DNA from: Clostridia bacterium
GTDB taxonomy: Bacteria; Bacillota; Clostridia; Christensenellales; CAAEEZ01
NCBI GenBank assembly: GCA_900755035.1
Contig: CAAEEZ010000017.1
Span: forward strand, 358,293-422,292
Direction: 5' to 3'
DNA length: 64,000 nucleotides
Shown here: piece after piece, positions 16,951 through 25,849 of the stretch
Position numbering within the stretch: position 1 is the stretch's first letter
Layout: each line of letters begins with the position of its first letter
The notes under the pieces: model-generated
Database searches by the model: none
The model's input: the letters and a program-made list of their open reading frames with translations, nothing else
Told to the model about the DNA's origin: nothing
Made by a program: the position numbers and the translations under genes

Positions 16951-18508
16951 ATTTTCTCCTGTAAAACTTTTTTTGCAAGTTTATCGGCTCGTTTCTTAAA
17001 AGCCCTATGCTTTTTAATTCGCTTTTGCTTAAAACTTCGTTACGTTTTAGCAATATATAGTATATACTACCACCCACTAAACAAGCAACTAAAAAGCCTA
17101 ATATATTATTAGAGATATATCTTCTTGATAGTATAACTACCCCAAAAAAAATTACCGATAGCAAAATAGTTTTTACAAGTTGGCTACTTAGATCAAAATT
17201 TACGCCGAGCAACTTTCGATAGCTGTAATCGTTCAATAAGCACGCAATCACACTCATAATAAGGGTTGAATAGGCAAGCCCTATTATGCCTATTTGGTTT
17301 ACTAGAATTACGCATAATACTTCCTTAACAACGAGCGCAATCAGCATATTTCTAACGGGAATATATATTTTGTCCAAACCTTGCATAAGTGCAGTTTCTA
17401 CTTGCATTACACCGTAAAACACGATACTTAGCGAACAGATAGATAGTAAGGACGACGCCGTATCTATTTCGCTAACGGTAAACCTTGGATAAATTATGCT
17501 TAGTATCGGCTTAGCAAAAGCAATTAGTAAGATACTACACGGCAATCCAAAAATAAAGCACAGTTTTATTGCGCTTTTACTTTTTTCAAGTATACCGTAA
17601 TAGTTCAAGTTCACCCTTTCTCGACTAACTACGGGCACTATTATCATAGCTAGTGAAAGCACCAACATAATAGGCATATTTACGATAGGATTTACCGAGC
17701 CCGAAAAAAGTCCGTACATTGCCGTTGCGTGCTGATTGCCTGCTGTTTTTGCAATCACGTTCACCACTATAAAACTGTCGATAAATTGGCTAAGTGGCAC
17801 TAGCGTAGAGCCTATCGTTACGGGAAAGGCAATTTTTAGTAGCCTTTTGCCTATCTCTTTCGTTTTGTCGTGATTTACCTTTACCGCCTTTTCTCGACTA
17901 GCAAGATAAATTATCAATAATACGAAAAACGATACAATCTCCGACACGGTTACGCCTATTAAACTACCCGCAACTTGATACACCACACCATACGGGGCAA
18001 GATAATAGGCTAAAAGTAGCCCTACGGCAAGTTTTATCACTTGCTCTAATATATAGCTAATCGAGGTTGGCATCATATTTACTTTGCCTTGAAAATAGCC
18101 TTTTAGTACACTTAGCCCTGCAACGAAAAATACGGCGGGACAAATGGCTACGTACCCCGACCAAGCAATAGGATTGCCTTGTAATTTAGCAATAGTAACC
18201 GATAAAAGCAAAAGGCACACGCTAATCACGCCACCCGATGCAAGCCCTAGAATAAGCGAAGAATACAGCACGGATTTTTTGTCGCTTACGTTGTTACTTT
18301 CAGCCGTCAGCCTAGATACTGCAATCGGCAAGCCCGAGCCTATCACCGTAACGATAAGCGCATACACCGAGAATACTAATTGATACAGCCCTATACCCTC
18401 AGCGCCTAGCATATTTGATAGCGGTATCCTGTAAAATACGCCTATCGCCTTACTTAAAAGCACTCCGCCCGTAAGAATAAACGCCGACTTTACTATCTTA
18501 CTTTTCAT
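16925..18508 (-). CDS. SpoVB/YabM-type lipid-linked polysaccharide flippase
   Basis: This 527-residue MOP-superfamily membrane protein has about fourteen helices and starts with SAFILTGGVLLSKAIGVFYRIPLSNMLGAEGIGLYQL, the opening shared by SpoVB and related MurJ-like flippases (positions ~8-43). The family moves lipid-linked cell-wall or polysaccharide precursors across the membrane; SpoVB itself acts in spore cortex formation. It lies directly after spoVT (overlap of 11 bases) and before mazG, as YabM does in Bacillus. GGAGATAATT precedes the start. Whether it serves spores or vegetative wall cannot be told. Confidence 0.9.
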   Translation of the reverse strand: MKSKIVKSAFILTGGVLLSKAIGVFYRIPLSNMLGAEGIGLYQLVFSVYALIVTVIGSGLPIAVSRLTAESNNVSDKKSVLYSSLILGLASGGVISVCLLLLSVTIAKLQGNPIAWSGYVAICPAVFFVAGLSVLKGYFQGKVNMMPTSISYILEQVIKLAVGLLLAYYLAPYGVVYQVAGSLIGVTVSEIVSFFVLLIIYLASREKAVKVNHDKTKEIGKRLLKIAFPVTIGSTLVPLSQFIDSFIVVNVIAKTAGNQHATAMYGLFSGSVNPIVNMPIMLVLSLAMIIVPVVSRERVNLNYYGILEKSKSAIKLCFIFGLPCSILLIAFAKPILSIIYPRFTVSEIDTASSLLSICSLSIVFYGVMQVETALMQGLDKIYIPVRNMLIALVVKEVLCVILVNQIGIIGLAYSTLIMSVIACLLNDYSYRKLLGVNFDLSSQLVKTILLSVIFFGVVILSRRYISNNILGFLVACLVGGSIYYILLKRNEVLSKSELKSIGLLRNEPINLQKKFYRRKYDNGSWFR

Positions 18509-19028
18509 TTATAATTATCTCCAACACCCACACTGCAAGACGCAAATATTTTAGATGCGATAAGTCAAAATTATCCTCACCGCAAATTATCACGCTACCC
18601 ACGGGAACTCCGCCTAACAATATCGGCATAAATATTTGGGCGTAATATTTTTTGCCGTTGTCACACAAACTTATACCCATTCCACCGTTAAAACTTGTGT
18701 AGTGCCTTAGGTTCACCAACTTTTTCGCCTCAGCCGATAACGGCTTGTTTTCCTCCACGTTTGCCTCGCCGAAAACCTTTAATATTTCGCTTTGATTAGT
18801 TACGAAAGTAGGTACGCCAAGCGATGCGTAGATTTTTGCGCCAAGTTTATCGGCGTATTGCTGCATACTAAACTCCACGTTGGCTTTTCTAAATACGACT
18901 TCGTTATTTTCCCCTACGAATATCTCCATTTCGTCCGCCGTATTCAAATCTAAAAGTTTTCGAATTTCCCTAGGAATAACTATCCTGCCTAGGTTGTCTA
19001 TCTTTCTTATCATTCCAGACCTTTTCAT
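18498..19028 (-). CDS. spoVT: SpoVT-like AbrB-family transcription regulator
   Basis: This 176-residue regulator has an AbrB-type swapped-hairpin DNA-binding domain at residues 1-52 (MIRKIDNLGRIVIPREIRKLL), followed by a GAF-like domain to the C-terminus. That layout is SpoVT, which tunes late sigma-G genes in the forespore of Bacillus. Length matches SpoVT (~178). It heads the operon with a SpoVB-like flippase and mazG, the same order as in Bacillus. AAGGAG sits before the start and a promoter lies at 19049-19076. That it regulates sporulation here is inferred from orthology. Confidence 0.9.
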   Translation of the reverse strand: MKRSGMIRKIDNLGRIVIPREIRKLLDLNTADEMEIFVGENNEVVFRKANVEFSMQQYADKLGAKIYASLGVPTFVTNQSEILKVFGEANVEENKPLSAEAKKLVNLRHYTSFNGGMGISLCDNGKKYYAQIFMPILLGGVPVGSVIICGEDNFDLSHLKYLRLAVWVLEIIINEK

Positions 19029-19048
19029 AATATCTCCTTAGGGCTAGT

Positions 19049-19076
19049 ATTATAAAAAACAGGAAAAATATGTAAA
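19049..19076 (-). promoter_or_regulatory. Promoter of the spoVT operon
   Basis: On the minus strand TTTACA (19071-19076) and TATAAT (19049-19054) are 16 bp apart, about 20 bases before the spoVT start. Confidence 0.65.
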
Positions 19077-19160
19077 CGTTTGCAATAATAAAACTAAAAT
19101 TATGCTTATGTTAAATAAAAAACAATTATACAAAACTTAAAAAATTATAATAATCTATTA

Positions 19161-19187
19161 AAAAAACGGCTTTTCAGCCGTCTTTTA
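19161..19187 (-). terminator. Terminator of the lipoprotein gene
   Basis: The stem ACGGCT/AGCCGT with TTTC loop runs into a T-tract on the minus strand. A second inverted repeat, AATCAATC/GATTGATT (19191-19218), overlaps the stop codon. Confidence 0.75.
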
Positions 19188-19216
19188 AGTAATCAATCAA
19201 AATATAAATCGATTGA

Positions 19217-19993
19217 TTATTTTTTCATTGCCCAATCGGGAATAGATATTTTCGTTCCGCCAAACGTAGCGTTAAATCTTACCATTTCTTTTCCGTCAAC
19301 GAATACAAATGCTTGAGCAAACTTTTTGTCCTTAAAAATTATTTTTGATATTATAGTTCTATTTGTTCCGTTTATATCAGTACCAACTTCGGTTATTACG
19401 TATTGTTTTATACTTTCGTCGTACTTTGCGTTTTCAAAATTATATCTATATTGCCTGATACCTTGGTTAATATCAGTAGCCATTGATAACCACATAAATA
19501 CACTCATATCCAACCCTACCCTATGGCTATCTCCTTGCTCAGTCGGATCATACGGAATTTCGTCTACCTTAACTTGTGTTTCAATTCCCGTACCTTCGCT
19601 TCTACTTCCCTTGTACCAAATATCGTTTTTATTATATTTATATTCTTCCTGACTCTTTTTCATATTTTTATCTTTATAATATTCATACCTATACTCATAA
19701 AACACATCGTTATCCCTTTTCATTTTACCCTGTGCTTTCCCGTTAATAGTAGTGTTTTGTATATTAACATCAAATACCACCGAGTAGTTTTTTTCATTAG
19801 ATGGGTTAAACGCCTTGGTCCACTCCTCTGTGGTTAGTTTTTCAGAGGTTATCGGCGAGAAGTTAAAGTCGCTGTCACCTTTTCCCGCATCACCATTTCC
19901 TGCCGGCGTTGTTTTGTCACCACAAGCAGTAAGCGCAAATATACTGCAAATAGTAATAATTAACGTAAATATTGCTAAAATTTTCTTTTTCAT
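19217..19993 (-). CDS. Putative surface lipoprotein of unknown function
   Basis: This 258-residue protein begins with a lipoprotein signal peptide: basic MKKK, a hydrophobic stretch, then the lipobox LTAC with Cys24, followed by a short flexible Gly/Asp/Lys linker. The mature part is hydrophilic and beta-rich with no family I recognise; repeated Tyr/Lys stretches (EYRYEYYKDKN, KYNKNDIWYKGS) suggest a secreted binding or sensor-type domain. It is monocistronic, with its own promoter and terminator, and probably anchored on the outer face of the membrane. Function is unknown. Confidence 0.8.
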   Translation of the reverse strand: MKKKILAIFTLIITICSIFALTACGDKTTPAGNGDAGKGDSDFNFSPITSEKLTTEEWTKAFNPSNEKNYSVVFDVNIQNTTINGKAQGKMKRDNDVFYEYRYEYYKDKNMKKSQEEYKYNKNDIWYKGSRSEGTGIETQVKVDEIPYDPTEQGDSHRVGLDMSVFMWLSMATDINQGIRQYRYNFENAKYDESIKQYVITEVGTDINGTNRTIISKIIFKDKKFAQAFVFVDGKEMVRFNATFGGTKISIPDWAMKK

Positions 19994-20033
19994 AATCTTC
20001 CTCCATTTATATATGTAATCATTTATCGTATTT

Positions 20034-20062
20034 AATATACTAAGTTAATCTCACTTTGTCAA
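20034..20062 (-). promoter_or_regulatory. Promoter of the lipoprotein gene
   Basis: On the minus strand TTGACA (20057-20062) and TATATT (20034-20039) are 17 bp apart. Confidence 0.7.
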
Positions 20063-20164
20063 TAATATTTAGTTAAATAGATTAAAAAATTTGCTTTTCT
20101 TCGTTTTTATCGGTATTTTTATCAAATATAGAAAATAGAAACTAAAACTTCATTAAAAAATTGC

Positions 20165-20191
20165 AAAAAAAAACGGCTACTAGGCCGTTTT
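20165..20191 (-). terminator. Terminator of rex
   Basis: The stem AAAACGGC/GCCGTTTT with a 6-base loop is followed by nine T on the minus strand. Confidence 0.85.
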
Positions 20192-20197
20192 GTAAAA

Positions 20198-20827
20198 CTA
20201 TTTTTGATTTTGCATATAGTAACTAAGTACGAACAAACTATCGCTCATATTTATGTTTTCCACTACTACGTTATCAGTAGACATTAGGTCAATCGGGGCA
20301 AAGTTCCATACACCCTTGATACCTAATTTGCATATCCTATCGTACACCTCTACCGCCACGTTCTTTTGCGTTGCAATGATAGCAATATCTACGTGATTGT
20401 TTTGGCAATATTCTTCTAGTTTATCCACATGCAACGCTACGCATTTATCGGGCGCTTTGATATTTTCGGGATAGATATCGAATATCGCTTTTATATTAAA
20501 TCCGTCCTTCTTAAATCCACCGTAATGGCTAAGAGCATTACCAATATTACCTGCACCTATTATGATTACGTTATAGTCGGCGTGCAAGTTAAGAATTTGC
20601 GCTATTTCTGTGGTAAGTTTATTTATATCGTAGCCGTAGCCTTGCTGACCAAATTCGCCAAAATTTGAAAAGTCCTGCCTTACTTGTGACGCCGTTACGT
20701 TAAGCGCCTCTGCAAGCGCCTTAGAGGATATCTTATGTTCCCCGTTTTGCAACAGTTGGCACAAATATCTATAATATTTTGGCAGTCTTTTAATTACCGC
20801 CTCGCTTATATGTGTTTTTTTATACAT
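20198..20827 (-). CDS. rex: Redox-sensing transcriptional repressor Rex
   Basis: Rex represses fermentation and hydrogenase genes when the NADH/NAD+ ratio is low and lets go when NADH binds. This 209-residue protein has the N-terminal winged helix (SEAVIKRLPKYYRYLCQL, SSKALAEALNVTASQVRQDFSNFGEFGQQGYGY) and a Rossmann domain with GAGNIGNAL. A C-terminal dimer-swap helix ends FVLSYYMQ. The window's gdhA, hydABC and nadE make NAD(H) balance a clear theme, but no full Rex box was found before those genes. A half site (TTGTTAA) overlaps its own -10, which hints at weak autoregulation. Confidence 0.96.
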   Translation of the reverse strand: MYKKTHISEAVIKRLPKYYRYLCQLLQNGEHKISSKALAEALNVTASQVRQDFSNFGEFGQQGYGYDINKLTTEIAQILNLHADYNVIIIGAGNIGNALSHYGGFKKDGFNIKAIFDIYPENIKAPDKCVALHVDKLEEYCQNNHVDIAIIATQKNVAVEVYDRICKLGIKGVWNFAPIDLMSTDNVVVENINMSDSLFVLSYYMQNQK

Positions 20828-20852
20828 CTTTGCTCCTTTTTATCTACCTACT

Positions 20853-20882
20853 ATATTAACAACTATTAGGAAAGATTGTCAA
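20853..20882 (-). promoter_or_regulatory. Promoter of rex
   Basis: On the minus strand TTGACA (20877-20882) and TAATAT (20853-20858) are 18 bp apart. TTGTTAA, one half of a Rex box, overlaps the -10. Confidence 0.55.
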
Positions 20883-20965
20883 TAGTAAAGCGCCAAATTA
20901 CCCTTTTTACGTTATTTATTTGACAAAGAAAAAAATTTTTTGTATAAATTTATTAAGAGGTGTTT

Positions 20966-21223
20966 ATGAAACTGTGGGCAAGAGTAAAAATTAACGATAA
21001 ATTAGTACATAACGAACTACTAGAAAACGACCTACCTGACAATAGATACAACTACGAACAGTCGCTTAGAGAGATATGCGAAATAATGGATATATCCACC
21101 CCCGTTAGCCTATCTTCTCATTACAAGCACTTTCACAGATTTAATATCGTAAAGTACAATCAGCAAGATTTTATCGACAAGGAAAACTTTGATATTTTGG
21201 AAATAGAGAACTGCCCTAACTAA
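20966..21223 (+). CDS. Small protein of unknown function
   Basis: This 85-residue protein starts MKLWARVKINDKLVHNEL and contains a compact charged body with SLREICEIMDISTPVSLSSH and a His/Phe-rich HYKHFHRFN. I recall similar short proteins in Clostridia but know no function. AAGAGG sits 5 bases before ATG 20966, so this start is preferred to the GTG at 20960. The gene has its own terminator overlapping its last codons and diverges from rex. There is no signal peptide or membrane segment. Confidence 0.7.
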   Translation: MKLWARVKINDKLVHNELLENDLPDNRYNYEQSLREICEIMDISTPVSLSSHYKHFHRFNIVKYNQQDFIDKENFDILEIENCPN

Positions 21224-21245
21224 CCCGTTGGGCAGTCTTTTTTTG
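21210..21245 (+). terminator. Terminator overlapping the small gene's 3' end
   Basis: ACTGCCC (21210-21216) pairs with GGGCAGT (21230-21236) and runs into eight or more T. The stop codon lies in the loop. Confidence 0.8.
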
Positions 21246-21348
21246 GTTACACAATATATAGTAAAAGTCAAAAAAAATAAAAGTTTTTGGCTTTTTTTAT
21301 ATAAATATATGATAACATAAATGTACTATCGTTTTGGGGGAGTGAATT

Positions 21349-22776
21349 ATGGCATTTTGTAAATTGTCCGGCGATTTAGTTTTGGACGGATATACCTATA
21401 TTGAAAACGTATTTATAAACGAATATTTGCCAAAGGCAGACGGCGAATACGTAAAAGCCTATATCTACGGGCTATTTTTGTCAAATAACGCAGGCTTGCA
21501 AAACGATGTGGAAAGTTTTTGTAGTAGGCTGAATAAAACTCCCGACCAACTTTACAATATTTTTTCATATTGGCAAGACGAAGGCTTAGTGCAAATCACC
21601 TCGACAGAGCCGTTTGAAATAAAATACTTATCGGTTAAAAATAAACTACCTAAAAAATATAAGGCGGGTAAATTCGACGACTTTAACACTTCCCTTCAAG
21701 AATTATTTACAAAACGCATGATTACCCCAAACGAATACAACGAGTATTACGAAACTATGGACAACCTAAAAATCACGCCCGAGGCAATGCTTATGATTGT
21801 GCGTTATAACATAGATTTGAAGGGTGAAAACGTAAACTACAAATATATCCTAACCGTTGCAACAAATTGGGCAAACGAAGGGGTACGTACCGTTAAGGAC
21901 GTAGAAAAGAAACTATGCGAATACGACGTACTAAGCGACAGCATAGCTCTAGTCCTAGACGCTATGAACAGGAAAACGCCTATCGGTCTATACGAAAAGC
22001 AACTATTTACAAAATGGACGAATAACCTTGGCTTTACGATAGATGCAATAGTAACGACGGCAAAACTAACAAAACGTAAGGACTTCGACGCCCTAGACAA
22101 AAAACTAGAAGAATTATATAGATTGAACGTAATGTCGGTTGAGGAAATAAACAACTACACCGAAACAAAAAACAACTTGTGTAAAGTAGCAAAAGCCGTA
22201 AACAAAAAACTTGGCGTGTACTACGACGACCTAGACAATATAATCGAAACGTACACTTCGCCGTGGCTATCAAAAGGTTTTACCGAAGAAACGCTGGAGT
22301 ACGTTGCAAACTACTGTTTTTTGTGTAATATAAAAACGCTTAGCGGACTAGATAGAATACTAAACAACCTATATAAAATGGGCTTTATTACCACGAAAGC
22401 CGTTGAAGAATTTATCGCAAATAGGCTACAAAACGACGACGTAATACAAACTATTATCGAAAAAACGGGCTCTAATAGGTCGGTAACGAACAGCGACAGA
22501 AACTTTTATAGAACGTGGAAAAGCGATTGGAATATTAGCGACGAGTTAATTAACTACGCTACCACCATAGCAAACGGGAAGACCTCCCCTATGACCTACC
22601 TAAACCAAGTGCTATCAAATTGGCATAAGCAAGGTATTGCTACTGTGGACGAAGCAAAAAGAACGGAAACGTCTAGCGTAAAAGATTCGCAAGCAATAGT
22701 AAGAAGAAATTATACTCCGCAAGAATTAAATTCTATTTTCAGCGATATGGACGACTACGATAATTTGGATTTGTAA
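21349..22776 (+). CDS. DnaD/DnaB-like primosome protein with repeated C-terminal modules
   Basis: This 475-residue protein resembles the Firmicute DnaD/DnaB helicase-loading group. Residues 1-~95 look like the N-terminal winged-helix region. Then about four modules of the DnaD C-terminal type follow, each ending in a W/G pattern near helix ends: NWANEGVRTVKDVEK, LYRLNVMSVEEINNY, LYKMGFITTKAVEEF, and NWHKQGIATVDEAKR. Usual DnaD proteins carry one such module. It is one base upstream of a DnaI-like loader ATPase, so the pair probably loads the replicative helicase at origins or stalled forks. A strong GGGGGAG precedes the start. Confidence 0.85.
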   Translation: MAFCKLSGDLVLDGYTYIENVFINEYLPKADGEYVKAYIYGLFLSNNAGLQNDVESFCSRLNKTPDQLYNIFSYWQDEGLVQITSTEPFEIKYLSVKNKLPKKYKAGKFDDFNTSLQELFTKRMITPNEYNEYYETMDNLKITPEAMLMIVRYNIDLKGENVNYKYILTVATNWANEGVRTVKDVEKKLCEYDVLSDSIALVLDAMNRKTPIGLYEKQLFTKWTNNLGFTIDAIVTTAKLTKRKDFDALDKKLEELYRLNVMSVEEINNYTETKNNLCKVAKAVNKKLGVYYDDLDNIIETYTSPWLSKGFTEETLEYVANYCFLCNIKTLSGLDRILNNLYKMGFITTKAVEEFIANRLQNDDVIQTIIEKTGSNRSVTNSDRNFYRTWKSDWNISDELINYATTIANGKTSPMTYLNQVLSNWHKQGIATVDEAKRTETSSVKDSQAIVRRNYTPQELNSIFSDMDDYDNLDL

Positions 22777-22777
22777 T

Positions 22778-23722
22778 ATGAAAAACGAAAAGATAATTAG
22801 CGAAATATTAAATAGTATGGCAAAAAGTAGGCAAACGGCTATTGCTATTGCCGAGGAAAACCTAAAACGCTGTATGCAAAACGAAACGTACGCTAGCCTA
22901 GAATACCAAAAGCGAACGCTGGCTATGGAAATAGGCGTAAACGAGGCAAACGGAAAGGACTGCAAAAGCCTTAGGAAAAACTACGATAAGGTTGTAAAAG
23001 AGCAAGCCGTATTGCAGACAAAATTGGGCTACTCTGTAAACGACTTAGTACCGGATTTTAACTGCCCTATTTGTAAAGATACGGGACACGTTAACGGCAA
23101 ATTATGTTCGTGCGTAGAAAAAGAGTACGAAGTAAAAATTAGAAAGCAACTAGAATTAAAGAACGTACCTAATTTTACTTTTAAGGACTTCGACTACTCC
23201 GTTTTTGACGAAGAAAGTGGCAAGCGTATGAAAAAATTGTACGTTGCATGCGAAAAATTTTGTGGTTCGTTCCCTAATACAAACGTACAAAATTTGGTAT
23301 TTTTAGGCAATACGGGCACGGGAAAAACCTGCCTAATATCAGCTATTTCTAACGAACTAATTAACAGGCAATTCACCGTTTTGTACCTAACTGCTTTCGA
23401 ACTATCGCAAACCCTACTAAACTATCATCTTGCCGACGTAAAGAACAAAAAAGGCATACTAGAAAGCATTACTAATTGCGACCTACTAGTTATAGACGAC
23501 CTAGGTACAGAGCCAATTTACAAAAACGTAACGCTTGAATATCTATTTTTGATTATCAATCAGCGTAACCTAGAAAAAAAGCACACTGCTATATCCTCTA
23601 ACCTAACGCTTGGCGAAATAATAGACCGTTACGGCGAAAGAATATTTAGTAGAATAACGGATAAAAGTAAATCTAAAATACTAAGCGTAAATTGTAACGA
23701 CCTAAGACTTAGGAAAAAATAA
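22778..23722 (+). CDS. DnaI/DnaC-like helicase loader ATPase
   Basis: This 314-residue AAA+ ATPase should load the replicative helicase DnaB/DnaC. Residues ~1-85 are a helical helicase-contact region, followed by a zinc-finger-like CPICKDTGHVNGKLCSC. The AAA+ domain has Walker A GNTGTGKTCL, Walker B LLVIDDLGTEP, sensor region SSNLTLGEI and the arginine stretch RYGERIFSRI. It directly follows the DnaD-like gene with one base between, a conserved pairing in Firmicutes. No terminator is evident after it. Confidence 0.92.
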   Translation: MKNEKIISEILNSMAKSRQTAIAIAEENLKRCMQNETYASLEYQKRTLAMEIGVNEANGKDCKSLRKNYDKVVKEQAVLQTKLGYSVNDLVPDFNCPICKDTGHVNGKLCSCVEKEYEVKIRKQLELKNVPNFTFKDFDYSVFDEESGKRMKKLYVACEKFCGSFPNTNVQNLVFLGNTGTGKTCLISAISNELINRQFTVLYLTAFELSQTLLNYHLADVKNKKGILESITNCDLLVIDDLGTEPIYKNVTLEYLFLIINQRNLEKKHTAISSNLTLGEIIDRYGERIFSRITDKSKSKILSVNCNDLRLRKK

Positions 23723-23817
23723 AGATTAGACTAACTTTTTGTACTTTATAAATAAACGACTTACAAAATTTAGTAAAACTGCTAATAGTTGTTAATCACT
23801 AATTTTTGCTTTTGATT

Positions 23818-24102
23818 TTAGGATTTATTATTAAATTTATAAACGCAATACGTAAAAAAAGAAACCGAAAACGGTTTCTTTTTTCTTATAACTCGAATAT
23901 TCGTTTTTTTTAGTTCGTCCACCTTGGCTTTATCTACTTTGTACGTATCGGCAAGCATTTCAAGTTGCCTTAGCGTTCTGTTATGAAACAACTTCACCAT
24001 AGGGTTTTGGGTTATTTTGCCAAAATTTTCTTCAATTATCGCTACTGCCCTATCGTCGCTAAGTAACTCTTTTAAGGTGGTATCGTAGTTATATTTGCTC
24101 AT
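23818..24102 (-). CDS. Small partner protein of a GPH symporter, probably read through its true end
   Basis: This frame encodes 94 residues. The first ~65 (TLKELLSDDRAVAIIEENF, NPMVKLFHNRTLRQLEML) resemble a short helical domain often found attached to or beside sugar-utilisation proteins in clostridia. It starts one base after the symporter stop, so it is translationally coupled. The last ~20 residues are encoded by the terminator hairpin itself, which is abnormal. Removing one base from the A8 run (plus-strand T 23904-23911) would end the protein at TAA 23886-23888 just before the hairpin. The tail is therefore likely an indel artefact or recent mutation. Confidence 0.6.
   Translation of the reverse strand: MSKYNYDTTLKELLSDDRAVAIIEENFGKITQNPMVKLFHNRTLRQLEMLADTYKVDKAKVDELKKTNIRVIRKKKPFSVSFFTYCVYKFNNKS
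23854..23884 (-). terminator. Terminator of the GPH symporter operon
   Basis: The stem AAAGAAACCG/CGGTTTCTTT with AAAA loop has T-tracts on both strands. It lies inside the apparent 3' end of the 23818-24102 frame. Confidence 0.8.
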
Positions 24103-24103
24103 A

Positions 24104-25816
24104 CTATTTTTCGTCCTTGTCTACCGCTATCTCACTCTCGTTAGTAGTTTCAGTATCGGTCGCACATTCGGTTTCAACGTTTTCAGTAGCGTCTACTTGA
24201 TTAACGTCAACCTCGCTACTACTTACTTCGTTCTCTTGACTAGCATCAGTTTCTTCCCTACTTGCAGTTTCTACGTTTTCGCTAGTAGTATCAACAACGT
24301 CGTCAAGTTCCACAAGGTCTAGTTCACCCGTTTTTTTCACCTTAACTTCGCCGCTAGGAGTTAGTTCGCTGATAACGATTCTATCGAAAAAGCCTATTTT
24401 ATTTGCCTTTGCTAAGGTCTTTTCGTCCATAGGTTTACCTGCCGATTTGTGATTACGGATAAACTTCATAATGCCTTTCTCATTGTAGAATAGGAAGGTT
24501 AAGAAGGACAATAATGCAAATATACCTGCGATAAGTCCGCTTAGTTGTAATCCGTACGCAGTAGCTTTTCCGTCGGCTGAACCCATAGCGATTACGCTAC
24601 CTACGAACACGCCTGCAACGGCGTAACTAATCTTTTCTAAGAAAGTTTTGCAAGATGCGTATATACCTTCTCTATTTGCGCCAAAACGCAACCTATCTAG
24701 CTGTATTACGTCCGATACCATTGCTTGTGGCAAAATGTTGATAGCGGCAAACGGATAAGCCATTAGCATACCCATACCAATACCTTTTAGCCAATCTTGA
24801 CCAGGCAAAATTCTATCGGCAAAGTAGATTGCAATAAACAAAGCGGCAAACATACTAGAACCTATTAGAATAGGTTTTTTCTTGCTTACTTTGCTCGCTT
24901 TCATAATAAGCGGGAACAAAAGTATTGCCGTAAATATTGCTACGCCAAGTATTACGAACGAATACTTACCCAAATTCAACAAAATACTAATGTAACTAAA
25001 CATTGCCGTTTGGAAAAACGCCATTGCCATATAGTTAAACAAGTCGCCTAGGGTAAGCACCATAAAGTCTTTGTTAGATAATACTAACTTGAAAGATTTT
25101 AAGAACGGCTCGGTAGGAGGCGAAGTTTCTACTAAATAATCCTTTTCCTTAATGCTATACGCACTAATTAGTAGGCACGCAAGACCTATTACGGTAAGTA
25201 CCGAGAACACTATTCTAAGCGTATTTGCGTATCCAAGAGGGCTGTTTTGCGCAATGCCGTCGGCAAGATAGCACACCGAACTAGAACCCATAAAGAACAC
25301 GGTACTAATAGTGTACGCCTTTACCCTGTCGTGTGGATTAGGTATAATCTCTGGGATTAGCGCCTTATGTGGAATAGAATAAATCGTGTAAAAAGTATAG
25401 TAAAGTACAATAAATATTGCTACCCATACTGCGTTTAGTATTCTACCCGTATTGTCACTTACGTTAAACGGAGCCATATATACCATAAACGCCGATAATG
25501 CGTACGGAATAGCAACAAAACGCATCATAGGAATACGTCTACCCTTCGGGTTTTTGCTCTTATCCGAGAAGTTTGCAACTAACGGGTCGGTAATAGCGTC
25601 AACGATTTTACTAATCAAAATGATAAATGCTATAACGGTAAAAAAGCCGAAAATCTTTGTTTCGGGCAAAAACTTTACGGGGTTGTAATCGCTATAAACA
25701 TAGAAAGAAACTATGTAGTTTACAATCATACCCGTAAAAAGACCCTTACCTACGTCCCCTGCAAAAATTTGCATAAGTTTTTTGGTAGATAGGGTTTTGT
25801 TTTTCTTTTGTTCCAT
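24104..25816 (-). CDS. GPH-family sugar:cation symporter with acidic C-terminal tail
   Basis: This is a second 12-helix MelB-like symporter (570 residues). The first helix pair is followed by SKIVDAITDPLVANFSDKSKNPKGRRIP, the family's D-P-x(n)-D-x-(S/T)-x-x-x-GRRRP loop, and MVSDVIQLDRLRFGANREGIY is the second conserved loop. After the last helix a ~110-residue tail turns almost purely acidic (Glu, Asp, Thr, Ser, Val), ending DKDEK. The symporter at 540-2402 has the same unusual tail type. It is co-transcribed with the small protein at 23818-24102. The substrate is unknown. Confidence 0.88.
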   Translation of the reverse strand: MEQKKNKTLSTKKLMQIFAGDVGKGLFTGMIVNYIVSFYVYSDYNPVKFLPETKIFGFFTVIAFIILISKIVDAITDPLVANFSDKSKNPKGRRIPMMRFVAIPYALSAFMVYMAPFNVSDNTGRILNAVWVAIFIVLYYTFYTIYSIPHKALIPEIIPNPHDRVKAYTISTVFFMGSSSVCYLADGIAQNSPLGYANTLRIVFSVLTVIGLACLLISAYSIKEKDYLVETSPPTEPFLKSFKLVLSNKDFMVLTLGDLFNYMAMAFFQTAMFSYISILLNLGKYSFVILGVAIFTAILLFPLIMKASKVSKKKPILIGSSMFAALFIAIYFADRILPGQDWLKGIGMGMLMAYPFAAINILPQAMVSDVIQLDRLRFGANREGIYASCKTFLEKISYAVAGVFVGSVIAMGSADGKATAYGLQLSGLIAGIFALLSFLTFLFYNEKGIMKFIRNHKSAGKPMDEKTLAKANKIGFFDRIVISELTPSGEVKVKKTGELDLVELDDVVDTTSENVETASREETDASQENEVSSSEVDVNQVDATENVETECATDTETTNESEIAVDKDEK

Positions 25817-25849
25817 ATCTTACTCCAAATAAAAAATACTAATAGTGTA

